Of a DNA stretch of 63,938 nucleotides, positions 52,739 through 61,393 are shown piece by piece. A program made the position numbers and the translations under genes. The stretch is from Candidatus Sulfopaludibacter sp. (GTDB lineage: Bacteria; Acidobacteriota; Terriglobia; Bryobacterales; Bryobacteraceae): the NCBI GenBank assembly GCA_031292755.1, contig JARLGM010000015.1, positions 1 through 63,938 on the forward strand, given 5' to 3'. Positions within the stretch are counted from its first letter, which is position 1; each line of letters starts with the position of its first letter. The notes below the pieces were generated by a model. It worked only from the letters and a program-made list of their open reading frames with translations, was not told where the DNA came from and ran no database searches.

Positions 52739-55700
52739 ATGAATCGCCTTGTTGCGACGATATTACTGTCTGCATTCGTCGTTTGCGGTCAAACCAATCG
52801 CGGAAGCATATCCGGCACCGTCACAGATTCAACCAAATCGGCCGTTGCCGGAGCCGTCATCACCATAACCAATCTGGGCACCAACCAGGTGCGCAAGCTG
52901 ACTACCGCCGAAAACGGCTCGTATTCCGCCGCGGACCTGGAGCCGGTCACCTATTCCGTGCAGGTGAAAGCACCAGGCTTCAAAGAAGCGGTAGTCGAAA
53001 ACGTCAAGGTCGATACGGCCTCCGTCGCGCCTGTCAACGTGGTGCTGGAACCGGGATCCATCGACACCAAAATCACGGTATCGGCGGAAGCGGCCATGGT
53101 GAATACCGAATCCGGCACCACCAGCCAGACCATCACCGAGCGGGAAATTCAGGATGTCCCCCTGCTGAATCGCAGCGTGCTGGACCTGGCCCTGACGCTG
53201 CCCAACGTGAGCGGCGATGCCGGCAGCGAAGATCCTGGAATCACCGCCGGCACCGCCTGCCCCGGTTGCAACCTGACCCTGGGCGGCGGCCGTCCCATGA
53301 GCAGCATGATCATGGCCGACGGCACCAACAATACCGGCGTCAGCCTCGCCCGCTCCATAGTAAGTTTCACTCCGGAGACGGTACAGGAGTTCACCGTCCA
53401 GACGTCTGCTTTTTCGGCGGAATATGGCACCACCGGCGGCGGCATCATCAATGCCACCACCAAAAGCGGAACCAACGAACTGCACGGCACAGCCCTGTGG
53501 TACAACCGCAACCCCGATTTCGCCGCGGCGCCATTCACCCTGGCCTCGACCCGGCGCCCGGTGCCCACGCTCAAGTTCAACCAGTTCTCCCTGGCGGTCG
53601 GCGGCCCGGTCTGGATTCCGAAAATCTATAACGGCAGGAACAAGACCTTCTGGTTCGCCGCCATCGAGCCGCAATACCGCCGCGACCACCTGGACCAATA
53701 CGGCCTCATGCCCACCCCGGAAATGCGCAATGGCGATTTCAGCGGCCTGGTCAATACTCCCAGCGGCTGGCTCCCACAGAATGTGGTCAGTCAATTTCAG
53801 GGGATCGCGCCCAATGCCGTGACCCAGAGCGACAGCACCATCTATGACACTTATAACGTCGCCGGCAATCAGTTTACGACCGCTGCCCTGCCCACCGGGC
53901 AAACCGCCTTCGCACCGTTCCCCGGCAACGTGATTCCCAAAAACATGCTGGATTCCACCGCTCAAAAGGCGCTCACGTATATTGCCCCGGCGGGCCCCTA
54001 CTATCTCAATGGCAACGGCCTCATCTCCAACATTTATGCTCCGCGCCTGCTGACGCAGGACGAAAAACGGTACACTGTCCGCGTCGACCAGACCATCAGC
54101 GATAAGAACCACCTGTACGGCCGCTTCACGGCAACTCCCATCGTGAAGATTCAGGGTACCCCGGTGAGCCCCACCAACAATGGCGCCGTCTATAGCTGGG
54201 GCAGCCAGGCAATGGTGGCCGATACCCATACCTTCTCACCCACGGTGTTCAACGATGTGCGGCTCAACTATACGCGGGGCCGCTTCAGCAACACTGTGGA
54301 CCCCCAATGGGATCCCAAAACCGGCGCCAACCTCAATACGGCTTTCGGACTCCCCAGCATCACCAAGGGCGGCCTGCCGAGTTTCAACGCGCTCTTCCCC
54401 GGCTCCTCTTTGGGCGGCGGCGGCAGCACCGCCACCGGCTTCGGAGGCGCCGGCTCCACGGAGGAAGACGATCGCGAAGAGCGCTACGGCTTCACCGATA
54501 TTGTCTACAAAACCCACGGCAGCATGAGCTTCAAATTCGGCGTGGATGTCTCCCATTCCCTGCAAAACATCATTCCGCTCTACGGAGCTTTCGGTGGCGT
54601 TTACAATTTCAGCAACATCCAGACCGATTCCACCGGGACTTCGACCGGCACCGGCGGCAGCCCGTTTGCCAGTTTCCTCTTAGGCACGGTCAATGGCAGC
54701 GTCACCGCCCGCAACGTGGAAGTACCGTATTATTACCGCTGGAATGCCGGCGCCGCTTTCATACAGGACGACTGGAAGGTGAAATCCAACCTGACACTGA
54801 ACTTCGGCCTGCGCTACAGCCTCGAAATGCCGCGCACGGAGAAGTACAACAATCAGGGCGTCTTCCGGCCGGACCTGGCCCAAACGCAGAATCTGCCCGC
54901 GCCGCTGGTTCTGCAGGATGGCGAGGTAATTACCTCGTCGAAGGTCGTGCCCTTTGCGTTCAGCGGCATCGGTGGCAATTCCCGGCATCTCACGGCGCCG
55001 CAGTATAGAGATTTCGAGCCGCGCTTTGGCTTCGCCTGGAGCCCCACCTTTCTGCAAAGCCGTCGCCTCACCTTCCGCGGGGGATGGGGCATGTCGCACG
55101 CCCCCATCAGCGGCTTCACCCAGTTGCCGCAGCCCGATTTCGGCGCAACCGCGGGCCTGGCAACCACTTCTCCTTCGCAAACGGCGAATCCCACCGATGT
55201 CATGCGTCTCGGAGAAAACCCGCCCACCATCACGCCAGTCAGCCCCGCTACACAGGTCTTCGGTCCGCAAGGTCCACCCGCGAACGGTTTAAGTTTCGTC
55301 AACGGCCTCTACTACCAGCAGGCGTTTGGCGGCTACGCCGTTTCGCAAAATTACCACACCCCTTATGTGAACAACTGGAACTTCACGACGTCCTGGCAGG
55401 CGAACAGTTCCACCACCGTGGAAGTCGCTTATACCGGCTCCATGGGCATCCATCTTTTTATGGGGCAGGAAGACATCAATCCCAAGGACAACGCCCTCCT
55501 CACCGCGCAACTTGCCCAGAACGTGAACACCATAGCCACCACCCCGGATCCCCTGGGACGGCTCAACCCCATCACGGGTAAGGTTCTGGCGGTGCAACAG
55601 GGCACTTTGGGAAGCCCGTACCTGGGATTCTCAAGCCTGTACAACTGGTATGACGCCGCCGGGAACAGCATCCGGCACGCCGGATACATCAACGTCAACC

Positions 55701-56731
55701 ATCGCGTCAGCCGCGGCCTGACGTTCCTGGCGAATTACACCTACTCCAAGGAAATCGACGACGCTTCGAGCGCCGGCGGCGATAAGAACATCCTCACTGC
55801 CGTAGGCGGCCAGGCGCCCGGCCAGGTGATCTTCGGCGGCACCCGCGCCGCGGATCGCTCGGTTTCGACCTTCGACCAGCGCCACGTGATCCACGGATCC
55901 GCCATCTACGATCTGCCCATCGGGCGGGGACGCGCCCTGTTGGGCAATGCCTGGAAGCCTCTGGACTATGTGGTGGGAGGCTGGACGGCCACCGGGCTGA
56001 CCCGTTGGAACAGCGGATTCCCCTATATCGTCTATCTTTCCGATACCAACCAGCTCGGCGATTCCACCCACAGCGCGCGCCCCGATATGCTTTCCGGCGT
56101 GCCCCTGGTGAACCCGCTATACAGCAAGAACTGCCCGGTGGGCACCGGTTGCCAGCCTTACCTGAATCCGGCCGCCTTCATGCGTCCGCCGCTCGGCCAA
56201 CTCGGTAACGCCCCGCGCACGCTCGACGGCGCTCGCGGACCCTGGGCCCAATCGATCGATCTATCGCTCCAGAAAAACTTCAGCATCAGCGAAAGATTCC
56301 GCTTGCAGTTCCGCGTCGATGCGCTAAACGCCCTCAATCACCCCATCTTCACCGTCTACCCCAACAACGCCGGAGGGGCCGATTTCATGGGCGCTCCCAG
56401 CACCGCCAACCTCACCACCACCGCGTACAACACCTGGGCGGCGGCCAATGGCCAGCCCCTGCAAAACACCGCGGCCGGCGCTGCCATTTACAGCGGAATC
56501 GTCAGTATGATCAACGGGCAAAAGAGCAGCACCGGCGCCCTGCCGGCAAACTTCTACACTACGCCTTTGCCGGCAAACTTCTACGGAATGCTGGCAAACT
56601 CGTACAACATCACCACGCTACAGGGGTACAAGAATTATCAACTGCGCAACGCGTATGGAGCGAACTTCGGCACGCTCTACAACAGCAACACCCCCCGCTA
56701 CGTGCAGTTCGGCGTGAAGCTGTACTTCTGA
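52739..56731 (+). CDS. Oar-like TonB-dependent outer-membrane protein with carboxypeptidase-regulatory-like domain
   Basis: A 1,330-residue protein. After a signal peptide (about 1-19) comes a beta-sandwich domain (about 20-105, NRGSISGTVTDSTKSAVAGAVITITN) of the CarboxypepD_reg type, then a TonB plug (about 115-235, ending near VQEFTVQTSAFSAEYG) and a very long beta-barrel, finishing with aromatic RYVQFGVKLYF for outer-membrane insertion. This architecture is the large acidobacterial Oar/TonB-dependent family thought to import oligosaccharides or other large ligands. ATG 52739 follows GGAGGG; upstream in-frame codons are not credible. No SusD-like partner is present. Confidence 0.92.
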   Translation: MNRLVATILLSAFVVCGQTNRGSISGTVTDSTKSAVAGAVITITNLGTNQVRKLTTAENGSYSAADLEPVTYSVQVKAPGFKEAVVENVKVDTASVAPVNVVLEPGSIDTKITVSAEAAMVNTESGTTSQTITEREIQDVPLLNRSVLDLALTLPNVSGDAGSEDPGITAGTACPGCNLTLGGGRPMSSMIMADGTNNTGVSLARSIVSFTPETVQEFTVQTSAFSAEYGTTGGGIINATTKSGTNELHGTALWYNRNPDFAAAPFTLASTRRPVPTLKFNQFSLAVGGPVWIPKIYNGRNKTFWFAAIEPQYRRDHLDQYGLMPTPEMRNGDFSGLVNTPSGWLPQNVVSQFQGIAPNAVTQSDSTIYDTYNVAGNQFTTAALPTGQTAFAPFPGNVIPKNMLDSTAQKALTYIAPAGPYYLNGNGLISNIYAPRLLTQDEKRYTVRVDQTISDKNHLYGRFTATPIVKIQGTPVSPTNNGAVYSWGSQAMVADTHTFSPTVFNDVRLNYTRGRFSNTVDPQWDPKTGANLNTAFGLPSITKGGLPSFNALFPGSSLGGGGSTATGFGGAGSTEEDDREERYGFTDIVYKTHGSMSFKFGVDVSHSLQNIIPLYGAFGGVYNFSNIQTDSTGTSTGTGGSPFASFLLGTVNGSVTARNVEVPYYYRWNAGAAFIQDDWKVKSNLTLNFGLRYSLEMPRTEKYNNQGVFRPDLAQTQNLPAPLVLQDGEVITSSKVVPFAFSGIGGNSRHLTAPQYRDFEPRFGFAWSPTFLQSRRLTFRGGWGMSHAPISGFTQLPQPDFGATAGLATTSPSQTANPTDVMRLGENPPTITPVSPATQVFGPQGPPANGLSFVNGLYYQQAFGGYAVSQNYHTPYVNNWNFTTSWQANSSTTVEVAYTGSMGIHLFMGQEDINPKDNALLTAQLAQNVNTIATTPDPLGRLNPITGKVLAVQQGTLGSPYLGFSSLYNWYDAAGNSIRHAGYINVNHRVSRGLTFLANYTYSKEIDDASSAGGDKNILTAVGGQAPGQVIFGGTRAADRSVSTFDQRHVIHGSAIYDLPIGRGRALLGNAWKPLDYVVGGWTATGLTRWNSGFPYIVYLSDTNQLGDSTHSARPDMLSGVPLVNPLYSKNCPVGTGCQPYLNPAAFMRPPLGQLGNAPRTLDGARGPWAQSIDLSLQKNFSISERFRLQFRVDALNALNHPIFTVYPNNAGGADFMGAPSTANLTTTAYNTWAAANGQPLQNTAAGAAIYSGIVSMINGQKSSTGALPANFYTTPLPANFYGMLANSYNITTLQGYKNYQLRNAYGANFGTLYNSNTPRYVQFGVKLYF

Positions 56732-56750
56732 TATGGAGCGACCTGTCAAG

Positions 56751-56777
56751 CCCCCCGCGATTTGAGGGGTTTTGTTT
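56751..56777 (+). terminator. Weak terminator after the TonB-dependent gene
   Basis: A CCCC run at 56751-56756 can pair with GGGG at 56766-56769, followed by TTTTGTTTT (56770-56778). The loop is 9-11 nt. It begins 20 nt after the stop codon and is backed up by the stronger hairpin next to it. Confidence 0.45.
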
Positions 56778-56787
56778 TGGGTTTTCA

Positions 56788-56831
56788 GGCCGGCTTTCCT
56801 CCGCAGGAGGGAAGCCGGCCTTTTGTGTTTT
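56788..56831 (+). terminator. Strong intrinsic terminator
   Basis: 56788-56802 pairs with 56806-56820 over 15 positions (one G-U pair) with a tiny GCA loop; the sequence continues TTTTGTGTTTT. The symmetric stem could serve in both directions, but the T tract is on the plus strand, so it terminates the TonB-dependent gene. Confidence 0.88.
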
Positions 56832-56883
56832 GGTGGGGGGTCGTGAAGTGTTCCCGCTGGTGGGCTTTGAGCGTTCTTGGTTT

Positions 56884-57086
56884 TGGACAGCAGGGCCGAC
56901 GACAGCCCAGGAGCATACGCGACGATTGATCAATCTGATATTCGCGGGTCGGAACCGCATGGTCATGATCCGTCGGGAGCTGCTTCGGACTAAACGCGCG
57001 GGTTGGGGCCGAAGCCCCTTCCGCATAGAAGCTGAGGAGGGTTCTCCTTTTCGTGGTCCCTGCGCTGTCATCGGCTCTGCTGTCCA
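56884..57086. mobile_element. MITE-like element with 22-nt terminal inverted repeats
   Basis: 56885-56906 and the reverse complement of 57064-57085 agree at 20 of 22 positions (both begin GGACAGCAG), and the flanking T-A pair extends the match by one. The 203-nt element has no credible gene; short open frames on both strands lack any family resemblance. No target duplication is evident. It sits between the TonB-dependent gene terminator and the IS110 remnant. Confidence 0.65.
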
Positions 57087-57107
57087 GTGAAACATCGAGT
57101 TCTTCTC

Positions 57108-58207
57108 TCAGGCGGTTTTAGCCAGTTTGTGCTGCTTTTCGGTTTCGATGGCAATGGCCCAAATGAAGCCCAGTAGTTCGCGCCCGACCGCCGTCACGAT
57201 CTGGTTCTTGTTCTTGCCCCGCGCCGACAGGGCTTTGTAGCGTTTATGCAGCCGCTGTTGTGCCTTCCAGGCAATCTTCTTGGCTTGCTCCCCGATCGCC
57301 AGGCTCTTCTGCCTGCGTGCCGGCAAACCGATCACGTTGGGACGGTGCTGATAGGCCCATGCCGCTTCTCCCAGCACCCGTCTGAGGTGACCGTTGCCGG
57401 TTTTGGTGATGCCTCCGCGCTGCACCCGGTTGCCGCTCGTGTGCTCGCTCGCCACCATGCCGCTGTAGCCCATCAGTTTCCGTGGGCTGGGGAAGCGCGA
57501 CAAGGAACCGAGTTCGCTTACGATGGTTGCCGCCGTGGTTTGCGCAACCCCACGGAGGGCCTGCAGGGCTTCGATCACTGCCCGAATCTGTGGAGGCGCC
57601 TGGCGGACTGCTTCGTCAATGGCTTTCTCTAATTTCACAATCCGATCCCACACGTGGTCCACTTCCTCCAGGGAATCGGTCAGAGTAGCTTCCAGTGCGG
57701 GCTGGTCGAAATGCACGTGGCTCTTGATCCACTCTCTATGTTTCTTGGTCCAGGCCTTAATCCCTTCCGGCCGCCGTCCGTGTCGCAGTAAGAATTTCCC
57801 TAATCGGTGACGTGCTTTCAGTTGATCCTTTTTCGCCGCTTCCCGCGCCCGCACCAGATCTCGTAACGCCTCGTGGTCAGCGTCCGGCACCCAAACCGCC
57901 GTCAACTCAACGGCGCGGTGGCAGCGCGCCAGTTTCTCGGCATCGCGGCGATCCGTCTTTACCCGGTCCCCGGCTTTGGTGGGAACCAGGCTCGGTGCGA
58001 TCACCTCACACGCAACTCCCAACTGAGTCAGTTGCCAATACAGTACGTATCCGGTTGGACCTGCCTCGTAACAGGCCCGCAGATCCTTCACCGCTCCCAG
58101 CTTGTGAACCAGTTTGCGAATGGACTCCATCCGGTTGGGTATCGGCCACCGCTACGGCGATCGTATCGGCGTGGACATCGAGACCAACAAAGCGTAAATT
58201 TAGACAT
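57108..58207 (-). pseudogene. IS110-family transposase, frameshifted
   Basis: The largest open frame (57108-58130, 340 residues) carries most of an IS110 DEDD transposase: YEAGPTGYVLYW (Glu), KTDRRDAEKLAR (Asp-Asp), and the C-terminal Tnp20 domain GVAQTTAATIVSELG...LMGYSGMVASEHTSGNR with its serine region. The N-terminal part with the first catalytic Asp (VGLDVHADTIAVAVAD) lies at about 58150-58196 in a second frame, and a start MSKF (ATG 58207) in a third. About ten residues between PDG and MESIRKL also seem missing. The element is therefore probably inactive. Confidence 0.85.
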
Positions 58208-58308
58208 AAGCGACCAGTTCCTTTCGTACGCGGCTTTGCGCCGCTGGGTTCACCTCTTCGCAGCGTAACGCTACCGCGAATTGGTTGGATGCTCTCTCCG
58301 CGATGAGT
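58208..58308. other. Flank of the IS110 remnant
   Basis: About 100 nt between the broken IS110 start and the next gene. In intact IS110 elements the noncoding end next to the transposase start can encode a bridge RNA; here I see only a small hairpin (GCGGC/GCCGC near 58231-58245) and cannot define element ends. Confidence 0.3.
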
Positions 58309-58554
58309 TCACGTGGCCGGATGCAGTTGCGTGAATTCGAAGCGCAGGGGGTCCAGGCCGCGGGACTTCAGCATGCGGATGCATTCCCCCAGGCTGCCGG
58401 CAATCGCTTCGATCCGGCGCAGGGGCAGCGTATCCGGGCAGTAAATCTCCAGGGCTATATACTGGCCCACAAGCAGGGCGCGCTCGTCCAGCGTGAGACG
58501 GTCAGGAGAGCGGCCAATGGCGCGCTGCGCGAACTGGGAGGAGGGGGTTGGCAT
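58309..58554 (-). CDS. Small protein of unknown function
   Basis: An 81-residue acidic-basic mixed protein: PTPSSQFAQRAIGRSPDRLTLDERALLVGQYIALEIYCPDTL, then RRIEAIAGSLGECIRMLKSRGLDP. It is predicted largely helical, with no membrane segment. I do not recognise it. The ATG at 58554 is 22 nt downstream of the acyltransferase stop; a TACAAT box lies 9 nt before it, so it may also have its own leaderless promoter. The frame extends upstream to 58629 but with no start that fits better. Confidence 0.6.
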   Translation of the reverse strand: MPTPSSQFAQRAIGRSPDRLTLDERALLVGQYIALEIYCPDTLPLRRIEAIAGSLGECIRMLKSRGLDPLRFEFTQLHPAT

Positions 58555-58576
58555 TCCAGGTGAATTGTAGCAGAAG

Positions 58577-59677
58577 CTAGTCGCCGGCCACCGGGTCGGG
58601 TTTCGGACCGAAGCGCCAGCCCATGTCATTGAGTGTGGCTTTGACCTTTTCCCAGTTGGTGCGGATCAAAGAAAGGCCCAGCATCAGAAGAATCACCGTC
58701 GCCGCCGCGGCAACGGTCTGGGGCACGTTCAGGCGCTCCTTCAGGAAGAAGAACCAGCGGCCGTAAACCAGTTCGATGTGGACCCAATACACCAGCAGCG
58801 ACGTCAACCCGAACTGCCGCACAAAACTCCAGGCGCCTTCTTTGACGCCCCACCGCGTCCACACGAACGCCAATGAGAGCGTCAGCAGGGTGACGCCCAG
58901 CTTGGTGAGAATCTGCGCGGGGTGGTTGAGCCAGAACTCCGCCTTGGAGTAGAGCTTAAAGGGCGCACTGGCGAAGTATTGCGACACCAGAATCAGGGCG
59001 CCGCCCAACAGCGCGCCCCACTGCATCACACGTTCAGTAGACTCTGCCGGCACGGTACGAATCACGCTGCCCGCGCTCATGCCGAATGCCAGGTACGCGC
59101 CCCACGGGAACAGTCCGAAATAGCGATAGTCGGGAACCAGGTAGGCACGCAGCATCCAGGGCACGTGCGTCCAATCCATCTGCGAGACCAGCGGCGCCGC
59201 CGCCGCGATTCCCAGGCCCAGAATGGCGCAGAAGCGAATGCGCTCGCGCGTGGTGAAAACGGCCATCACGGAAAACACCGCGATGCAGAATCCCATGCAG
59301 TTCAGAACATCCACTTTCAGCAGATCCTGCCAGGAGGCAGCCGGAAAAGCAAAAGTGAACGCCTGCAATCGGAAGGCGAACGCGAGAAAAAACAAATAAC
59401 CGGACCGCCGGAAGGCTTCGACCACCCGAAACGCCGGCCCCATGCCTTTCCGCTCCGTGCTGTCCATGAGAAACGCCAGGGTGACTCCGGTGAGAAACAG
59501 AAAGATGGCCGGCGGCATTCCGCCCACGAATTGTGAAAGTACGAACGCTCCGCCGGTGCGCAGATCCGCTCTCGTGAACGAATCGAAGACATGGCCCTGG
59601 AGCATGATCAGAGCCGCAATCCCGCGCACCCAATCGAGGTATTCCAAGCGGTAACTGCTGGCCCTGGTCTTCTTCAT
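58577..59677 (-). CDS. Membrane acyltransferase-like protein (DUF1624/heparan N-acetyltransferase-like)
   Basis: A 366-residue polytopic protein with about ten hydrophobic segments. RLEYLDWVRGIAALIMLQGHVFDSF near the N-terminus includes the His of the acyltransferase-3/DUF1624 fold, followed by PPAIFLFLTGVTLAFLMD. Such proteins move acetyl groups across the membrane onto sugars. The substrate is not evident. It is followed, on the same strand, by the 81-residue gene and preceded by the LolA-like gene 15 nt upstream, so the genes are probably co-transcribed. Confidence 0.78.
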   Translation of the reverse strand: MKKTRASSYRLEYLDWVRGIAALIMLQGHVFDSFTRADLRTGGAFVLSQFVGGMPPAIFLFLTGVTLAFLMDSTERKGMGPAFRVVEAFRRSGYLFFLAFAFRLQAFTFAFPAASWQDLLKVDVLNCMGFCIAVFSVMAVFTTRERIRFCAILGLGIAAAAPLVSQMDWTHVPWMLRAYLVPDYRYFGLFPWGAYLAFGMSAGSVIRTVPAESTERVMQWGALLGGALILVSQYFASAPFKLYSKAEFWLNHPAQILTKLGVTLLTLSLAFVWTRWGVKEGAWSFVRQFGLTSLLVYWVHIELVYGRWFFFLKERLNVPQTVAAAATVILLMLGLSLIRTNWEKVKATLNDMGWRFGPKPDPVAGD

Positions 59678-59692
59678 ACCCCTGTCCGAAAC

Positions 59693-60409
59693 TTAGAGAT
59701 GGATCGGCTTCTCCCGTAGAGCGTTCTTGGGCGCCGTGAGTTTTACCTGCGACTCCGATATATTTTGCAGCTTGACGTTCGTATACGTGGCGATGCTGTA
59801 GTCCTTGCCGCCTCTTTCGTAAAACTTCACCTGCACCGCCGTCCCCGCGGCGGGTCCATCTTCGGAAACCCAAAGCTCGAACTTCGGCACGTGAGCCAGC
59901 AGGTCTTTATCTTTCGGAATCAGTTCCAGCCGCGCTGTCTTTTGTCCAGTCACCATCTCCTGCCCGCCATATGTGATCTCGAAGGTGTTTTTCAGGTCCT
60001 GGCTCGAAGTGCCCCACCCAAGCAGTAGCAATTGTTCTGCCATTGGACGGCTGGCCTTGCCGAGTATATACGGGGTAATACTGTTCCGCTTGGGGTAGTA
60101 AATCTCGGCCTTCGTGCCATCCAGCACGACTTGTTGTTGATCGGGCGGGTCGAAATCCACCCGCATCTGCAATTCATGCGGCTTGGAGCGGCGCACCAGA
60201 ATTTTTCCGGTTTGTATGTCGTCATCCGGAATGAGCGAAGTGTGCTTCACCTTATGGACATCGGCCGACAGGCCGCGGAAACCGGCGGCGGCTTTGTCGA
60301 GCGAACTGAACACAGTCGCCAGATCGTCGGCAGCGGGCGCGCCGTAGGGCAGAATCGCGAGTGCCGCCATGATTCCGATGGGGACGAGCGAAGGTCGAAG
60401 GTTCGGCAT
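59693..60409 (-). CDS. LolA-like outer-membrane lipoprotein-sorting protein
   Basis: A 238-residue protein with a signal peptide (about 1-26, ending GAPAAD) and a LolA/LolB-type half-barrel: FRGLSADVHKVKHTSLIPDDDIQTGKILVRRS, LQMRVDFDPPDQQQVVLDGTKAEIYYPKRNSI, and the C-terminal ISESQVKLTAPKNALREKPIHL. LolA-fold proteins carry lipoproteins across the periplasm; homologues in the 'DUF4292/LolA-like' group may have other lipid cargo. A good AAGGAG lies 8 nt before the ATG. Confidence 0.82.
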   Translation of the reverse strand: MPNLRPSLVPIGIMAALAILPYGAPAADDLATVFSSLDKAAAGFRGLSADVHKVKHTSLIPDDDIQTGKILVRRSKPHELQMRVDFDPPDQQQVVLDGTKAEIYYPKRNSITPYILGKASRPMAEQLLLLGWGTSSQDLKNTFEITYGGQEMVTGQKTARLELIPKDKDLLAHVPKFELWVSEDGPAAGTAVQVKFYERGGKDYSIATYTNVKLQNISESQVKLTAPKNALREKPIHL

Positions 60410-60436
60410 CCTATTACTCCTTGTTGGGGGGCCGGT

Positions 60437-60775
60437 TCAGGGTCGCGCGAATGCCATGTAACCCTGCAGTTCGCCTTCCGAATTCAGAATCGGTTCAATC
60501 CGCGTGACTGTGAAATGGCTTCGCCCGGGCAGCGTCCGGATCTGCCGGGTCAGCGAAACGACGCGCCGATTGTCGGGGGTCTTTGCCAGAACTTCGACTG
60601 GAACGAAGAAGCCGTCTGCCGGCAACGGGATGATGCTGCTGGCACTGGGAATGCGGGGCTGGTCGCGAAACCAATCTCGCGGGGTGAGAAAAATAAATGC
60701 CAGAATGATCGCGACCATGACATCGTACTGCCAACTGGCCCGCGCAAAATCCCACAGAATAAATCGCTTGAGCAT
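60437..60775 (-). CDS. Small single-span membrane protein of unknown function
   Basis: A 112-residue protein with a short cytoplasmic start (KRFILWDFARASWQYD), one membrane helix (about 18-31, VMVAIILAFIFLTP) and an extracytoplasmic remainder with LPADGFFVPVEVLAKTPDNRRVVSLTRQIRTLPGRSHFTVTRIEP (cited by position 52-95). I do not recognise the family. It precedes the LolA-like gene by 27 nt and follows the 178-residue gene, all on one strand, suggesting a joint envelope role. Confidence 0.65.
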   Translation of the reverse strand: MLKRFILWDFARASWQYDVMVAIILAFIFLTPRDWFRDQPRIPSASSIIPLPADGFFVPVEVLAKTPDNRRVVSLTRQIRTLPGRSHFTVTRIEPILNSEGELQGYMAFARP

Positions 60776-60798
60776 CTATACCGCCATTTTAACAGGGC

Positions 60799-61335
60799 TC
60801 ACCAGGCTCTCGGCAGCACCAGGCGGATGCCGTTGGTCTCGTCCACCAACTCGAACCCCTCCAGATCGGTGAGCGCGTCCTGAGGGCTGAACCCGGTTGC
60901 ACTTGGGGATGCGGGAGCGGGCGATGGCGGCGAGCCGAATTCGCCGAATGACATTCCAGAGGAGAGTTGACGGAAAGACGGTAGCTCCAGACGCACGTCG
61001 AGAGAGTGTGAACCATTTGCGGGAACCTCGAACGGGAGCAGGACATTCGGGTAACCTACCGCCGGCTGATCCTTCGATTGCAGAGCGCGGATTTCCGTAA
61101 GGGTAGGCCGGAACCGCGCGTCGCGGCTAGTAAGATTGCGCACCGTGTAGCGGAAGACCAGGCCGCCGGACTCATAGCGCACGAATTGAAACTTCGCGTT
61201 CAGGTTGGTTTCGTTCCAGGGGTTTGGATGGAGGAAATCCCAGAAGAGCAGCGCCGGCCCGGCCAGCACCACGGCAAATCCGAAAAACAGTCCTGCCAGA
61301 ATCCAAACCGTGCGGACGGGGCGACCGGAAGACAT
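60799..61335 (-). CDS. Membrane-anchored protein of unknown function
   Basis: A 178-residue protein with an N-terminal membrane helix (about 9-33) and an extracytoplasmic beta-rich domain: NAKFQFVRYESGGLVFRYTVRNLTSRDARF and PFEVPANGSHSLDVRLELP, then a Pro/Ser-rich linker and a C-terminal segment LTDLEGFELVDETNGIRLVLPRAW. Not recognised. TAGAAT lies 8 nt before the ATG, but AGGGGAG is also there, so either leaderless or standard initiation is possible. First gene of the minus-strand group that runs to 58309. Confidence 0.65.
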   Translation of the reverse strand: MSSGRPVRTVWILAGLFFGFAVVLAGPALLFWDFLHPNPWNETNLNAKFQFVRYESGGLVFRYTVRNLTSRDARFRPTLTEIRALQSKDQPAVGYPNVLLPFEVPANGSHSLDVRLELPSFRQLSSGMSFGEFGSPPSPAPASPSATGFSPQDALTDLEGFELVDETNGIRLVLPRAW

Positions 61336-61393
61336 GCTCCCCTATTCTACTCCGGCCGGAAGTAGGTCTTGCGCGCCCGCACCGTAAGGGTTT

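Noticed and set aside
56610..57095. Open frames on both strands across the MITE-like element
   Set aside because: They run through the terminator and inverted repeats, are rich in Arg/Ser/Pro and resemble no protein.
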